Shown: positions 38,260 to 50,103 of the stretch, piece after piece
Layout: every line of letters starts with the position of its first letter
Position numbering within the stretch: position 1 is the stretch's first letter
DNA from: Stercorarius parasiticus
Lineage: Eukaryota; Chordata; Aves; Charadriiformes; Stercorariidae
Reading direction: 5' to 3'
Length of the DNA stretch: 64,000 nucleotides
Assembly (NCBI GenBank): GCA_013396915.1
Contig: VWZL01001961.1
Coordinates: 267,326 to 331,325, forward strand
Made by a program: the position numbers and the translations under genes
The notes under the pieces: generated by a model
What the model was told of the DNA's origin: nothing
Database searches by the model: none
What the model saw: the letters and a program-made list of their open reading frames with translations, nothing else

Positions 38260-38925
38260 TAACATTTTGTTTAATATCTTTATCAATGATCNNNNNNNNN
38301 NNNNNNNNNNNNNNNNNNNNNNNNNNNNNNNNNNNNNNNNNNNNNNNNNNNNNNNNNNNNNNNNNNNNNNNNNNNNNNNNNNNNNNNNNNNNNNNNNNNN
38401 NNNNNNNNNNNNNNNNNNNNNNNNNNNNNNNNNNNNNNNNNNNNNNNNNNNNNNNNNNNNNNNNNNNNNNNNNNNNNNNNNNNNNNNNNNNNNNNNNNNN
38501 NNNNNNNNNNNNNNNNNNNNNNNNNNNNNNNNNNNNNNNNNNNNNNNNNNNNNNNNNNNNNNNNNNNNNNNNNNNNNNNNNNNNNNNNNNNNNNNNNNNN
38601 NNNNNNNNNNNNNNNNNNNNNNNNNNNNNNNNNNNNNNNNNNNNNNNNNNNNNNNNNNNNNNNNNNNNNNNNTGCAGCAGGGGAGGTTTAGATTAGATAT
38701 TAGGAGGAATTACTTTCCTGAAAGAGTGGTCAGGCACTGGAACAGCCTGCCCAGGGAGGTGGTTGAGTCACCATACCTGGAGGTACTTAAGAAACGTGTA
38801 GATTTGGCACTTCAGGGCATGCTCTGGTGACAGAGATTGTAGGGGGTTTTCTTGTGTGTGTACGGTTGGACTCAATGATCTCAAAGGTCCTTTCCAACCA
38901 TAAAGATTCTATGATTCTATGATTG
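38260..38925 (+). mobile_element. CR1 LINE, 5'-truncated, interrupted by an assembly gap
   Basis: Before the gap a frame reads FNIFIND, a CR1 reverse-transcriptase motif near the palm region. After the gap the same frame reads [20 protein letters not shown], then [10 protein letters not shown], the usual C-terminal segment of CR1 ORF2. It ends at TGGTGA near 38829. The 3' untranslated part follows, with GGACTCAATGATCTCAAAGG and two ATTCTATG-type units ending near 38925. This is one sense-oriented copy truncated at its 5' end just before the FNIF motif. The retrotransposon is not complete, since the N-terminal endonuclease part is absent. Confidence 0.9.
38292..38672. other. Assembly gap (381 N) within a CR1 copy
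   Basis: This is a run of 381 undetermined bases bounded on both sides by CR1 ORF2 sequence. Collapsed or unresolved repeat reads are the likely cause. The spacing between the flanking ORF2 motifs in an intact element is expected to be larger than this. Confidence 0.99.
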
Positions 38926-41029
38926 AGAGCTGTGTATGTTAGAAAGTTCCAGCCATCATTATGATGAAGCAGAGGTAAGTATGGTCCATGGTTTAGCAAA
39001 ATGAGTTAAGACTATGTTTTAGCAAATTAAATAGCTTCATTTATCTAGGATTTATTTTTAGAGCTCTACTGAACATAAATTTTGTAAGGGTTTGTGCGAC
39101 ATTGTATTTTCACATACTGACAAAGGAGTGATGGTAAGCAGGCTTCACTTTTGCTGGAGAGGGTGGAATGGTGCACCTGTGTGTGTTATGTGAGCTGAAT
39201 TTGAGATTGTCTATTGCTGTTGTAGCAGTAGTGAAACTCTGCCCTAGTGTATAAAATATTCTTTAGAAGATCTGGGTAATTTATTTTGTGACTTGTTCAA
39301 GTGACCTTCTGTTGTGCCATGTTCAGTTGCATTTTGCTTTGTTCTTTATGCTGCAACATCTAATTGCTTTTTTTTAAAAAAAGAGTGAAGCAGTTCTTTA
39401 GGACTGTATATCATCAAGATGGGAAGGAGAAAAGAATTAACCAAATATTTTATGGTGAGCAAGTAATGTGAAATTGTCATGTGTCTGCAGTAATCCTTCT
39501 TCCTAGGCAGATGAGCTACATTTTTTCTGACCTTCTGGTAGAGGTTGTTGGACTGGTATTTTGATGTTACCTGAAAATGTTTTACTGTTCTGTCAGGTTT
39601 GGCCAAAAGCCAATCTTCCATCAGAACAGGGTAGTTTTGTTAAAATTTCTGTTGGAAAAATATCTTGAGGCTGGAGATTTTTTTTTTTGTTAAACGCCAG
39701 GGTGTAACAAGCAGTTCTGTGGCTCGAGCACTCTCCTGCCATGTGGACATTTCAAGTCTGAGTTCCTGCTTGCTTTGGTTCAGACAAAAAGCCTTTAACT
39801 TGAACCTCCAGTGGGTGCTGATTGCCAGGCCGCTAGTTATTCCTATGTGAGGAACTCTGGTATTGTTTTTCTCTTCTTTTTAATTTTTATTGAAGAAAGT
39901 TTTGCTCTGTGTCCTGAAAAAGTATTTCATGGCAGGAACGTTATTTTCTCCTTAATTCTAGCTGGAAAGCTTTTTCAAAATACATTGCCATAGTCAGATA
40001 AGAGGTGACTGGTATTTGTTACTGATGCCAGGACATGATCAGAGAGTGTTGGGTGGTGTGGAGTGATGGTAGTTGTAGGACAGTTGAAGAGCTGGAAGCT
40101 CATTCTTGATTGATGAGGTGAAAAGAGGATCATTGCAGAACACAGGATAATCTGTATTTCATCAGATGGTTTTGAATATTTGCCAGACAGATACTCAAAA
40201 CAAAAGACATCACTTCAGTGTCTTAGAAGCATTTTCTGCTAAACAAAGGTACAAACTTAGTCCCCTTGAGGTTTACTTTTTGCATTTTCTTGTACCCATG
40301 TGCTGATTTTGGACATAAATTGGGGTAGATGAATAACCGTGGTACCTGTACAATAGTGTTACCAGTACACTGTGTTAGGGAGATAGATCTTCATGCAATT
40401 TGCTTATTGCTGTTGAAGGATTTCATAAACTTGTTTCTTCGAGAAACTGCATAAGACAGATATCAAGTAGGACAAGGAAGTAGTTACTCTTCTGGAATGC
40501 TGCAGGTGAGTGCCACAAAAGTGGAGAGACTGTTCCCCTTCAGGTGTGTCTTTCAGGAAAGGTTTAACTATTGGCATGTGTTTCTTTAGACTTCCGACTT
40601 TAAGGTGGTCATATTAAGCTCTTTAGAGAGAACCAGAGTTACTGAGCACAGAAATTTTCCTGTTGTCCCTAGTAGGAAGTAATTTTCTGTTAAGGCCAGC
40701 TTTGAAAATGTTCTTCCTTCAGGATAGCATTTCAAAGGGCTTTGATATTGACTGAATTCAGATGACTCACAACACTTCTCACAGAAGTTTCATTGCGATC
40801 ATCTGTTACATCATTGATTATTTGTTGTGGTCATTTATCATTAAATCGGAATATTTTTATGGGATATTTTGATTCCACTGTAGTTCCAGGAGAAACAAAG
40901 TATGTTTTCCAACCAATGAATTGGTGGCCGTGGAGTTTCTCTAGATGCTTAGGCTGAGATTCACCTGACTGAATGCAAATTCTTGCTATGTAGATACTAA
41001 AGCTTGAGCAACTTAGAGGTTCATATTTT
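38926..41029 (+). other. FGF14: Presumed FGF14 intron 1, CR1 to LTR interval
   Basis: The interval contains the degraded tRNA-like repeat at 39.71-39.85 kb. No gene or exon candidate was recognised otherwise. Confidence 0.65.
39710..39845. repeat. Ancient tRNA-like palindromic amniote repeat (degraded)
   Basis: The left half, GGCTCGAGCACTCTCCTGCC then ATGTGG, resembles 'ggttagagcactcacctgccatgtgg'. The right half, TTGAACCTCC then GGGTGCTGATTGCCAGGCCG and CTAGTTATTCC, resembles the inverse half 'ttgaacct...gagtgccctaaccactaggctat...'. I recognise the pattern from reptile and bird DNA but cannot name the family. Divergence is high. Confidence 0.45.
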
Positions 41030-41034
41030 GGCTG
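41030..41034. repeat. 5' target-site duplication of the solo LTR (GGCTG)
   Basis: These five bases directly abut the left LTR terminus TGTCATGG and are repeated exactly after the right terminus at 41617-41621. A 5-bp duplication fits an ERVL-type integrase. Confidence 0.9.
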
Positions 41035-41616
41035 TGTCATGGTTTCAGCTGGGATGGAGTTAACTTTCTTGCTAGCAGCTGGTGTGGTTCCGTGATTTGG
41101 ATTTGGGATGAAAATAGTGTGACAGGGTACTGGTGATTTTGATTGTTGCTAAGTTCTCAAGGCCTTTTCTGCTCCTCACACTGTTCCACCAGTGAGTAGG
41201 CTGGGAGTGCACAAAAAGTTGGGAAGAGACACAGCCGGGACAGATGACCCCAACTGACCAAAGGGATATTCCATGCCATATGGCGTCATGCTTAGCATAT
41301 AAAGCTGGGGGAAGAAAAAGGAAGGGGGGGACATTCATAGTTACGACGTTTGTCTTCCCAAATAACCATTACCGATGATGGAGCCCTGCTTTCCTGGAGG
41401 TGGCTGAACACCTGCTGCCGATGGGAAGCAGTGAATTAATTTCATGTTTTGCTTTGCTTGCATGCACGGCTTTTGCTCTACCTATTAAGCTGTCTTTATC
41501 TTAACCCACATATTTTTTCTCACTCTTACTCTTCTGATTCTCTCCCTCATCCCAACCTGGGGGAGTGAGTGAGCAGCTGCATGGTTTTAGCTGCCGGCTG
41601 GTGTTAAACCATGACA
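41035..41616 (+). mobile_element. Solo LTR of an avian ERVL-like endogenous retrovirus
   Basis: This is a 582-bp element with perfect 11-bp inverted termini (TGTCATGGTTT at the left, AAACCATGACA at the right). It is flanked by a 5-bp direct repeat GGCTG (41030-41034 and 41617-41621), the target-site duplication. Inside are a TATAAA box (41298-41303), a TGACG-type half site on the opposite strand (41283-41289), and a run toward the 3' end containing CTGTCTTTATCTTAACCCAC, all typical of an ERVL-like LTR family widespread in neoavian birds (recalled; exact family not assigned). There is no internal retroviral sequence on either side, so this is a solo LTR left by recombination between the two LTRs. 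The expected poly(A) signal is degenerate (ATTAAG). Orientation is sense with FGF14. Confidence 0.92.
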
Positions 41617-41621
41617 GGCTG
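41617..41621. repeat. 3' target-site duplication of the solo LTR (GGCTG)
   Basis: This is an exact copy of the five bases before the LTR, directly following the ...CCATGACA terminus. Its intactness shows that no deletion has occurred at the insertion edges. Confidence 0.9.
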
Positions 41622-44600
41622 TGATGCAGTTAATGAAAAATATTTATTTCTAGGGTGTAATTCATGGCATCGTGAAATAGACGGCTTCACTAGCTGTGAA
41701 GGGAGCTTAGGAGGACTACATCAGATTTATGCTCTAGAGGTCTTAATGACTCCGGCAGTAGAGTCCACTCTGGAAGCAGATTGCTTCTGGTTCCTGAGAT
41801 GCTGAACAGCAGGCGTGAGGAGAATTGAGACCTACAACAGTACCACAGGTCCCAAAACAAATTTCTTTGCCCCTTGAAAGCCTCACAGTCTCCACTGTTT
41901 GGACAGACAGCAGGCTGCTTGGCAGAGCTGTGAGCCTGAAACTTTGGGAGCCTTCCCTTGCACTGTGGTGGCAGCTCAGCTTCCCAAAGTCTTCAGCTGT
42001 CAGCAGAGATGAGGAGAAAAATGGACTCTTCTCTCACAGAGAAGTTGGATTTCTAAAGGAGGAGGAGTGCTTTATGGTGGAATAAGTAGATTTTGAAGAC
42101 TAAAATTCCCCAACATTTACCCACAATTGCCTCCCTTCCACTTGTATTGATCCAAAAAATTCTCATTATCTTAATTTTAACTCTTATCACCAACATTTAT
42201 CTTTTTTTAACATGACTGGAGTCAGAAGGAACCTGAAGCTTTTACTAATGTTTAGTTATTCAGGAGATTTTTGAGAAATTCAACATTTTAGATTTTTGCT
42301 GGCATCCCAACACTACTTATGGTAGTCTTCATGCTAATTTCCAGTTTATTCAGCTTTAAATGTCTCAGGAGTTTAAGAAAAGTCTTAGAGCTATTTACAG
42401 TGTACAAACAGTACCGTTAAAATGCTTTGTGACTTTTCAAATGAGGTAATTCCACTGAGAAATTATTTATTGTGAACAACACATACCCAGTAGTTAGTAT
42501 GAATTGTCCAAAATATAATTTTAAAGCCGATTATTTTATTTGGAATTGTTTGGAAACTGTTGACAAGTGTTTCTTTTTTTTTTTTCCCCCCTTCCAGTTG
42601 CATTCATCACTAGATATTAAAGCACTGGGGAAAGATTTTATAAGCTGTCATTCTGCTACATGGATAGAAGGCTTCTAGTAAGTGATGTCTATTTGTGCTG
42701 ACATCTATTTTATTATCAGTGGCAAGCCTTTTCCCCTTGCCTTCACTTCCCCCACTTTAAATTCCTCTATTAAAATCCTTCCATTTGCCTCAACAGTGGG
42801 ATTAATACTGTCTTACACAAATGAAAACACTCAATTTAATGTAAAACTCAGGGTAGTAATTGGCCTCTGACATGCTTGTAAATAGGGGTTTCTGTCTATC
42901 CAGTAGTTAATTGTGTCTTTTCCGGGCATATTATGTCCTTTTGTATAGCCTGGTAGGGGCATCTACATCCTGGACTAGGATGCAGAAAACCTCATTTTTA
43001 TTGCTGCTTTGGACAAACAATCCATCCTCTTTGTGCTTCTGTTTTGCTGTCTGTAAAGTGAGGGTGATGCTGGTCTCCTGTGTTTAGGCTCTGCCTGGAA
43101 TCTGCTGGCACAGGGTCTTATTACTATGACTTTGCAAGATGAGGCCAGCGCTCATCCTCCTCCAGGAATGTGCCCCAGTACTCTGGGCTGGCCCAGTCCC
43201 CTCTGAAGAGGAGGGTGACCCACCCTCGTCTCCTGACTGAGACCTCTGGGCTTTACCCACGGGGCCATTCTTACCTTCTTCGTGCTGCTAGAGTCCTGCC
43301 ATAACTTTATATTCATTAGAGTCTACAGAATGTTGTAATCAACAGGACCCATACAAAATCATGTAGATACCACAGTTTTTTTTTAACCTGGACATAATGG
43401 AAGCAGCCTGTCTTTACTTTAGACTTGAATATTAATTTCAATGAACAACTGTATGGCCTTGAAAATATTTATGTCAAAATATTCAAAACTAACCATGTTC
43501 TAAAATTTAAAAATGCAAACTAGAAATACAGAGGCAACTTGTGATGCAATTTTGGGCAGAAATTAAAAACTAACTTTGGTTTTCTTTGCATTAGAGCTGG
43601 ACGACTTGGGAGATTTCAGGAAGCAGCCAAGGAAATTTGATAGTGGACACCTGTCCTCTCTGAGTGCATGGCACTTTCCCAGGGTTTAAGGTGTAGATTC
43701 TGCTCTTATGAGAATTTGAATCTGGTAGTAATACTCTGCTCCCTCAGTGTGTCTGTGTTTCCTAATAGGATGTATATCTATGACAATGTCTTTAGGTTTT
43801 GGGTCCTTTTACATACATCAGAACTATGCCAGATGCCAGTAAGTGAAATTAGAAGCCACAGAATTGATCCCTTTAGCTCAAGTGGAAAGGATTTGTGTGC
43901 CTCTTTGCTTTAGATGTGAAATTTCATAGGGCAGGGCTATTTTTAAAGGTACTTTTCTTTGCAAGCTTGTTGATTCTAAAATGCAGAGCTCAAAGCAACG
44001 AGAGTCTTCACAGACATTTTAGTTTAACTGTTTTGCTCTTTGTAGGGGGAAAGGTGTGAACCTGGGAGCAATCTGGAATAAGCCTTTTATTTTCCGATAG
44101 GCATTTTACAATTTTTGTTACTATTATTTTTCCAGCTTTGAAGCAAGTCTTGAATATTTCAAGTTGTTAGTCAAATTAATTTTAAAATTATAAAATTGCA
44201 CTCATCTTTGAAATGAAGTGTTTACTCTTTGACTGAATTAAGTATTTAGTTTTTCAGGAAATGAAGGATTTAAACTCTGAGTTACGCATTATTTTGTTTG
44301 TTTTGGTGTTACCCAATGTTTTTTCAACTGGCAGTGGTACACCATTGCTCACTTTGGCCTATTAGAGAAGAATGGAAAAGCTGTTAATCCATTCAGTTTC
44401 GATTTTTATTTCAAGGTATCTTTTTCTTTTCTTTTGGTAAACTACAAAAAAATTGTATTGATCTTGGTTCTAAAAACAAAGGCCAGCCGTCCTACTTCCA
44501 GGCAGTTGCTGGTGCTATGGAGACTCAGATCCAAGTCCTTTCTCAGTTGCAAACATCCTGGGTGACACCTCGATTCCTTTATTCACATCATCCAACTTCA

Positions 44601-47600
44601 GACTTCTGTCTTCATCATCGAGCACCCTGAGTAGTTTATGACCTTTCAGAGCACGCAGGGCACTCATCTTAGAAAGCTGAAGTCATAGGATGTAAATAGT
44701 TTCTGAGCCGTGTGTGTCAGTTCTTTTCAGTGAGGTGAGTTGCCACTACTTGTCTACTTACTGTTGCAACAAGGAAGCATTTGCTGAAAAACCCTTCTGT
44801 TGCTTTGACAATACAGTGGCAAGGGCTGTATGGTTACCTTAGGTAGGGAATTGCCCAGCATCTTCAAGCCTTGTGTTGAAAGCAAAGTTGTTGCTCAGCT
44901 GCTTTCCAATGTCCTGTGCTTCCTTTGGTGTATTTTTATGTTCCCTAGAAACAACTGAAGCGAAATTGATTATAAAGCGGCAGATTTCTGGTTTGTCCAC
45001 AAAATACACACTAAAAAAAATCATGGGTGAGTTTTGCGGCAGCGCACAACTGACAGTGCGTTAGTTGGGGTGATGGGAGCTTTTACCTTCTCTTTCCTCT
45101 TTCCTTTTCTTCCTTCCCTGGTAAAGCCACACTTTGCATACAGCTAAAAATAATTTCTTAGAAAAATCTGATGTGACCCACTCGATGGGGCCACTGGCAC
45201 AGATTTTAGTGAAGAACCTAATAAAGCATAATCAAGGCCCATACATGCCTCTCCTCTCTGTGTCAAAAAGGGAGTTTGGCTTGTGTGTCAAATCTGAACA
45301 AGATTTATGTTGGAGATTTCTTCTGTATTTGAGCGTAGAAATAGAGAACTACATCAAAGGCCTCTGAAAAATAAATAAGGACTTCCGCTATATATGAGCT
45401 CTGTTGAAAAGGAAGCAGATTAATTTTGGACAGCTTTCTGAATTAGTAATATCCTTTCTGAGTTTGTTGTTTTGGGTTTTTTTTTCTGACTGCACTTAAG
45501 AGCTGGAGAGGTTTGAGTTTATGTCCTGGTAAAAAGTAAAAGTGTTAGGTATTTCGTGCTATGCTACGGTGTTAGTGAAGTGCATGTAAACGTGTGCTGG
45601 AGATGTGTTATGATACTAAACGCTGCAGCGCTTCACCTGCAGTATCACACATGAAGTACCAGCAGCACCTCTGATTATGGTACATGGGAGCAGCCCTCGG
45701 ATTGCGCACCAAACAGCCCAAGTCTAACCCTAACTTAAGGGTTAGAAACTGAAAAGGGGACAGGCAGCGAGTTATTTTACGCTACGCTGAGTCAACGCAG
45801 GGTTTCGAAGGTAGTGTGCCCACCTGCCGACCAGTCTGTGGCCCAGGGGTGCTCGGACAGGCCGAGGCCTGCACTGCAGGCCCTGGGGCCTTGCGGCCGC
45901 CCCTCAGCAGCCAGCCTGGCCCTGGCTGTGGAAAGCTCAGGCTCTGGGTTGTGAAGCTGAAGAAAGCTGAAACATTCAGTCGAAGGCTGTCATCAGGACA
46001 TTATTACAGAGTGAAATTTGCACCACGTGTGGCAGTCATAGGGACTTATAGCAGTGCTGTCACTGCAGCCTCACAAGGCACGGGCAAAAGTTGCTGTGGA
46101 AATCACGGGGACAAATTTCCTGCTTTTCCATCTCTAATCTTTCAGCTTCAGGTAACATTTAAGTTGTCAGTATAATAGATGTGCAGGAAACGTAAGAGAT
46201 TTAAAGAGAGTTTAATATTAATGCTCAGAACAGCTTGCAATTTGTTCTTTAGGAGCATACCTGTTGGCTCCTCTGAGTGATGGCTTGCATGGTAGCACCT
46301 CAGTCTTCACTGGGGCTCACAAGGTACCGCTGCAGTACCAGCAAACGGATCTGAAGAATGAAATTGCTCTTGATTTCTGTTTAAAACATGCTAGTTGAAT
46401 GTCTATGTTCTGTAAAACTTCAAAGGCTGGAGTGGAACCTCTGGTGTGAGAACAGTAAGCTGCTGATAGCTAAGGATGCTAAGCAAACCAGTTTAAGTTT
46501 ATTTGTGCCCATTTGGCTTCATTTTTATACTATAGGTGGGTCTTCTAACACAACATTAAGAGTGAATGAGCGGCTGCCTGGGTCACACCATAAGTCTAAT
46601 CCAAACAGAATAGTCCGACAGGGGCTGGAGTAGAGTCCTGGGGAGGAAAAACTCATCCAAAGGCTTGAGAGCATTAGCGTCTCCAGAGGGTGAACAGGGC
46701 TGAAAAGCATATGACAGATGATTTGGGTGGATAACTGAGCTCTCTTGGGTGTAATTCATTCGGTGCATTTTTGACCTGTCCTTCAGAATGAGCGAAATCA
46801 TACCTAGATCTGCCTGTTTCTTCCTACTCCTTCTCGAAGGAGTTCAAGATCACTAGTTCAGGGGCAGATGTCCATACCTGGTCAGAGGAATGTCGCTTAT
46901 TATGTCACTGGAAGACACCAATGACAGGTCTGGAATTTGCCTCACTTAGTATCTTCACACACCTGCAATAAATTAAGAGATAATGCTAGACTTGACAAGG
47001 AATGATGCTGGTGTAACTATTTTTGGCCAAGCAGACCATGAAGGGAGGAGCCATCATCGTGGAAGTGTTGCAGCTCAGCAGGCTTGAGGAATATGTTTTG
47101 GTTTCGGGAGTTTTTTTGCCAGTTTTGTATTACACATCTTGAGAGAAAATACACATTCGTAACTGCCATGGATCTTCAGTTTGACTCACTACTCTGCAAA
47201 ATGCATGTGATCACTGATGAAGTTGCTGGTGGCTTTGGCTCAATGTGCTGATAGACTTCTGTGTATACAACCAGAAATTATAGATTGTGTGTTATTTCCT
47301 GGTAGCTACGAGGTGGAGTTTGTATCTTCTGCTAAGTGCATAATTAGCCTAAAGAGAACCTGAGTGTTTCTATAAATTTGTGAAGGAGGATATATTTGAC
47401 TGATGGCATATTTGTTTTATTTGTTTAAGTTTACAAACATGTTTTGTTATTAAAGTTAAGATGTGATTGGGCAGCAGGGAGGAGGGCTGTCTTCTTATGT
47501 TCTCTTTACTGCTCAGCGTAGTTGGATATGCACAGCTGGGAAAGGACGCTGGACTGAAGGGTACAGCAGGTAGGGAGTGAAAGACAGGATGTGAGCAAAG

Positions 47601-50103
47601 GGGCAAGGAGAGCCTGTCACCTGAACAGGTTAAAAAAAAATGCATGTGATAGATGTATAGCCAGTTCTCCATGGTGAGCGAGATGGACCTGAGGCAAAGT
47701 AGGATGAAAAACAAGATTATGAAGTGACTGCTGGGGTAGTCTCTGCTGACTGTGTCTCCACCACATCATCAAAAGTCTCAGAATTGGAGGATTTGCTCCT
47801 TATTAGTGAATAATCGAGTTGACCTGAACTGTTTCTGCTCATTTTTTCATAGATGATACGAGTATAGTTGTGCTTGGTTTCTCGTTACTAGCTAAATATT
47901 CTGTACTAAATAGCCTTTCCAAAGAGCCAGAGTAATCTAGGTGAGATAAATGGTTTGGTTTTGTTTGGTTTTTTTGTGGGCTGCTTTGGGTTTTTTTTTC
48001 CTCTAGGAGCATTAGGTGGCATGAAAGGAGTTTGCCACTTAAAGACATTTTTGTCTTGCTAGAGTCAATCTCGAAGCAAGAGCATTTCCAGAGAAGCAAG
48101 GTGGCAATGTTTTTGCTGAGGTCCCTCCAAAAGGATTTGTTGAGTTTGAAAAGCCTGTCAGAGTTTTCTGTGATCTGTCCTGTATCATCAGTGTCAAAAT
48201 CAACTGATTTCCTTAAAGCCCACCTCCTGGGGTCATGTAATTTATAAGAGTTTGTTTTCTTTCTGTGTGTTCCAAGTTTTCTTGGATAGCAGAGATGGGG
48301 AGAAGACAAAAAGCCTTGAAGTCATGGCCCAAGTTAACCTCAAACTCAAAAAATAAGGAGGGAGTACCTCCAGTAAAAAGGCAAGGCTTTGTCATAGTGA
48401 TAGAAGAAACGAGTCTGTAATTCTGAAGTTCTTCAAGTACAGGGGATTATTTTCTTGTTGCACTGGCTGAAGATAAGTTTTCCAAGCTGCTTCTCTTAAG
48501 ATTTCTGAATTGTGTTTAATACCATAGATTATAAGGCCTTGCAGTCTGTAGGCTGAACAAGACTCATCTTTCTCACAGGAAGGATTTGGGGAAAATGTGA
48601 TCTCAGAAAACAAAAGCAGCCATGCATTGCTTCTTTTTCTGTCTCTCCATCTCACTGCATTCTTGCAAATAAAAGATACAAGTGCTTGCGTGTACAGTAG
48701 AATAAAGTAGAGGAAAATGTCTGCTATTTCTTCAGCAGGTCCCTGGTTAAATAGCATTACAGAGTGACACTTAGTTACACTGCAAAATTGAAAGAACAAC
48801 TGAAATATTTAGTATGACTTGCTATTTTCTGGTTCAAGTCGTTCTTAATAATCTGCTTCCTATAACTCACAACACTTCTTGGGTATATCATTTGTTTTTT
48901 TTTTTTTTAAAAAAAGGATCTGCAGATCCTCAATTATTCTTTTTTAGTGATTTTGCCTGGCTTTCATTTCTGTTGCTGTTAGAGATTTTGGAGATTAAAC
49001 TGAAAATAGCAACCCTTTGTGAAAGAGCAATGGAATGTTATAAAAATGTTAAATAATTATTAATGGTACTGTATGTGTGATATTAAAAATTCTCTTGTAG
49101 ATCTTCCATGTGAATTAATATCATTGTATTCATGCTTTCCTACACAAATGAATATTTTTCTAAATAAATCAAGTATTTTATTCATATTAACAGTGCAAAC
49201 TTCAGCTTGTCTGATGGGACCTCTGTAATCTTGCTTTATACAGAAACAATAAACATTCTTCCTAACTAATAACAAATATGGAAATACATTTATTTCCCTT
49301 TCACAATGGGATAATCCATTTCTCAATCTCTTTTCCTTTCATCCTGGCCACGTATCTTTGGAGTCCTATATCTTCAGTAATATTACTTGTTTATGAAGCG
49401 GACTGAAATGTAATTTGCGTTTAACAGTTCTCATTTTGCTGGGATTTTATGTCTTTGTAAACAAATCTGTTCAGACAGTGTTGGTGAATGACATGGTTTG
49501 ACAGTGAGGACTTATGTTAAAGCATAAGGATTAAATAATAATATATTTTTTAAAAGTTCAACTAAGGAAAATTTTGACTTTTCCACTTTTTTGAAGGTTG
49601 GAAGTCAGTTTTACTGATTCATATCTTTCATAGTAAATGGTTTCTGTCAGCAATCCCTGTGTTTTGTACATCATTGAACACTTCTTTATTTCCTTTTGAG
49701 TTTTTTGCATTTTTTTTTTTAAGGATCAAAAAGTTTGTTTATCTTTGGTCACAACTTAATGCTTTTATTGTTTTATTAATCAGGAGTTTACATTTGTGCA
49801 CTAAATTGTTAGCACTGATGGAAAGGAACAAGAAGTCATGTTTCTGTTAGCTTTCTGATTTATGTGCTTAAATCTGCACAAATCTCAGCTCAGTCTACAC
49901 AACTCAGCTATAGTGGAAATGACAATTTGTGATTTTTTAAAATTTTGTAAAATATAGTAATGTGGTGGTGGCAGTAAAAATTGAGACTGCTACGTTAGGA
50001 GATATTTGGAATCTGTTGCACCTAAAACCAGGAAAGTCATACATGTTGTTCAGTTATCAAAGAAAACTGAGTGTCTTTCCTCTGCAATGAGTCCATGACA
50101 TGT
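41622..50103 (+). other. FGF14: Presumed FGF14 intron 1, LTR to CR1 interval
   Basis: The interval contains the MIR-like fossil at 42.97-43.09 kb and an isolated GC-rich patch at about 45.69-45.96 kb. Longer chance frames (up to about 156 codons near 47.8-48.3 kb on the minus strand) show no domain and composition typical of random AT-rich translation. Confidence 0.65.
42968..43085 (+). repeat. Ancient MIR-like SINE (amniote CORE-SINE)
   Basis: The order of CCTGGACTAGGATGCAGAAA, then TTGTGCTTCTGTTTTGCTGT and CTGTAAAGTGAGGGTGATGC, follows the MIR layout ('...ggactaggagtcagg...', '...tgcctcagtttccccatctgtaaaatggggataatg...'). Divergence is high and there is no recent insertion signature. This is an old fossil shared among amniotes. 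Confidence 0.6.

Noticed and set aside
45724..45745. Telomere-like hairpin with CCCTAA/TTAGGG arms
   Set aside because: There is less than two repeat units per arm; too short for an interstitial telomere array.
47839..48309. Longest gap-free open frame (156 codons, minus strand)
   Set aside because: It is low in complexity, has no known motif, and lies in presumed intron. Its length is unremarkable for 64 kb searched in six frames.
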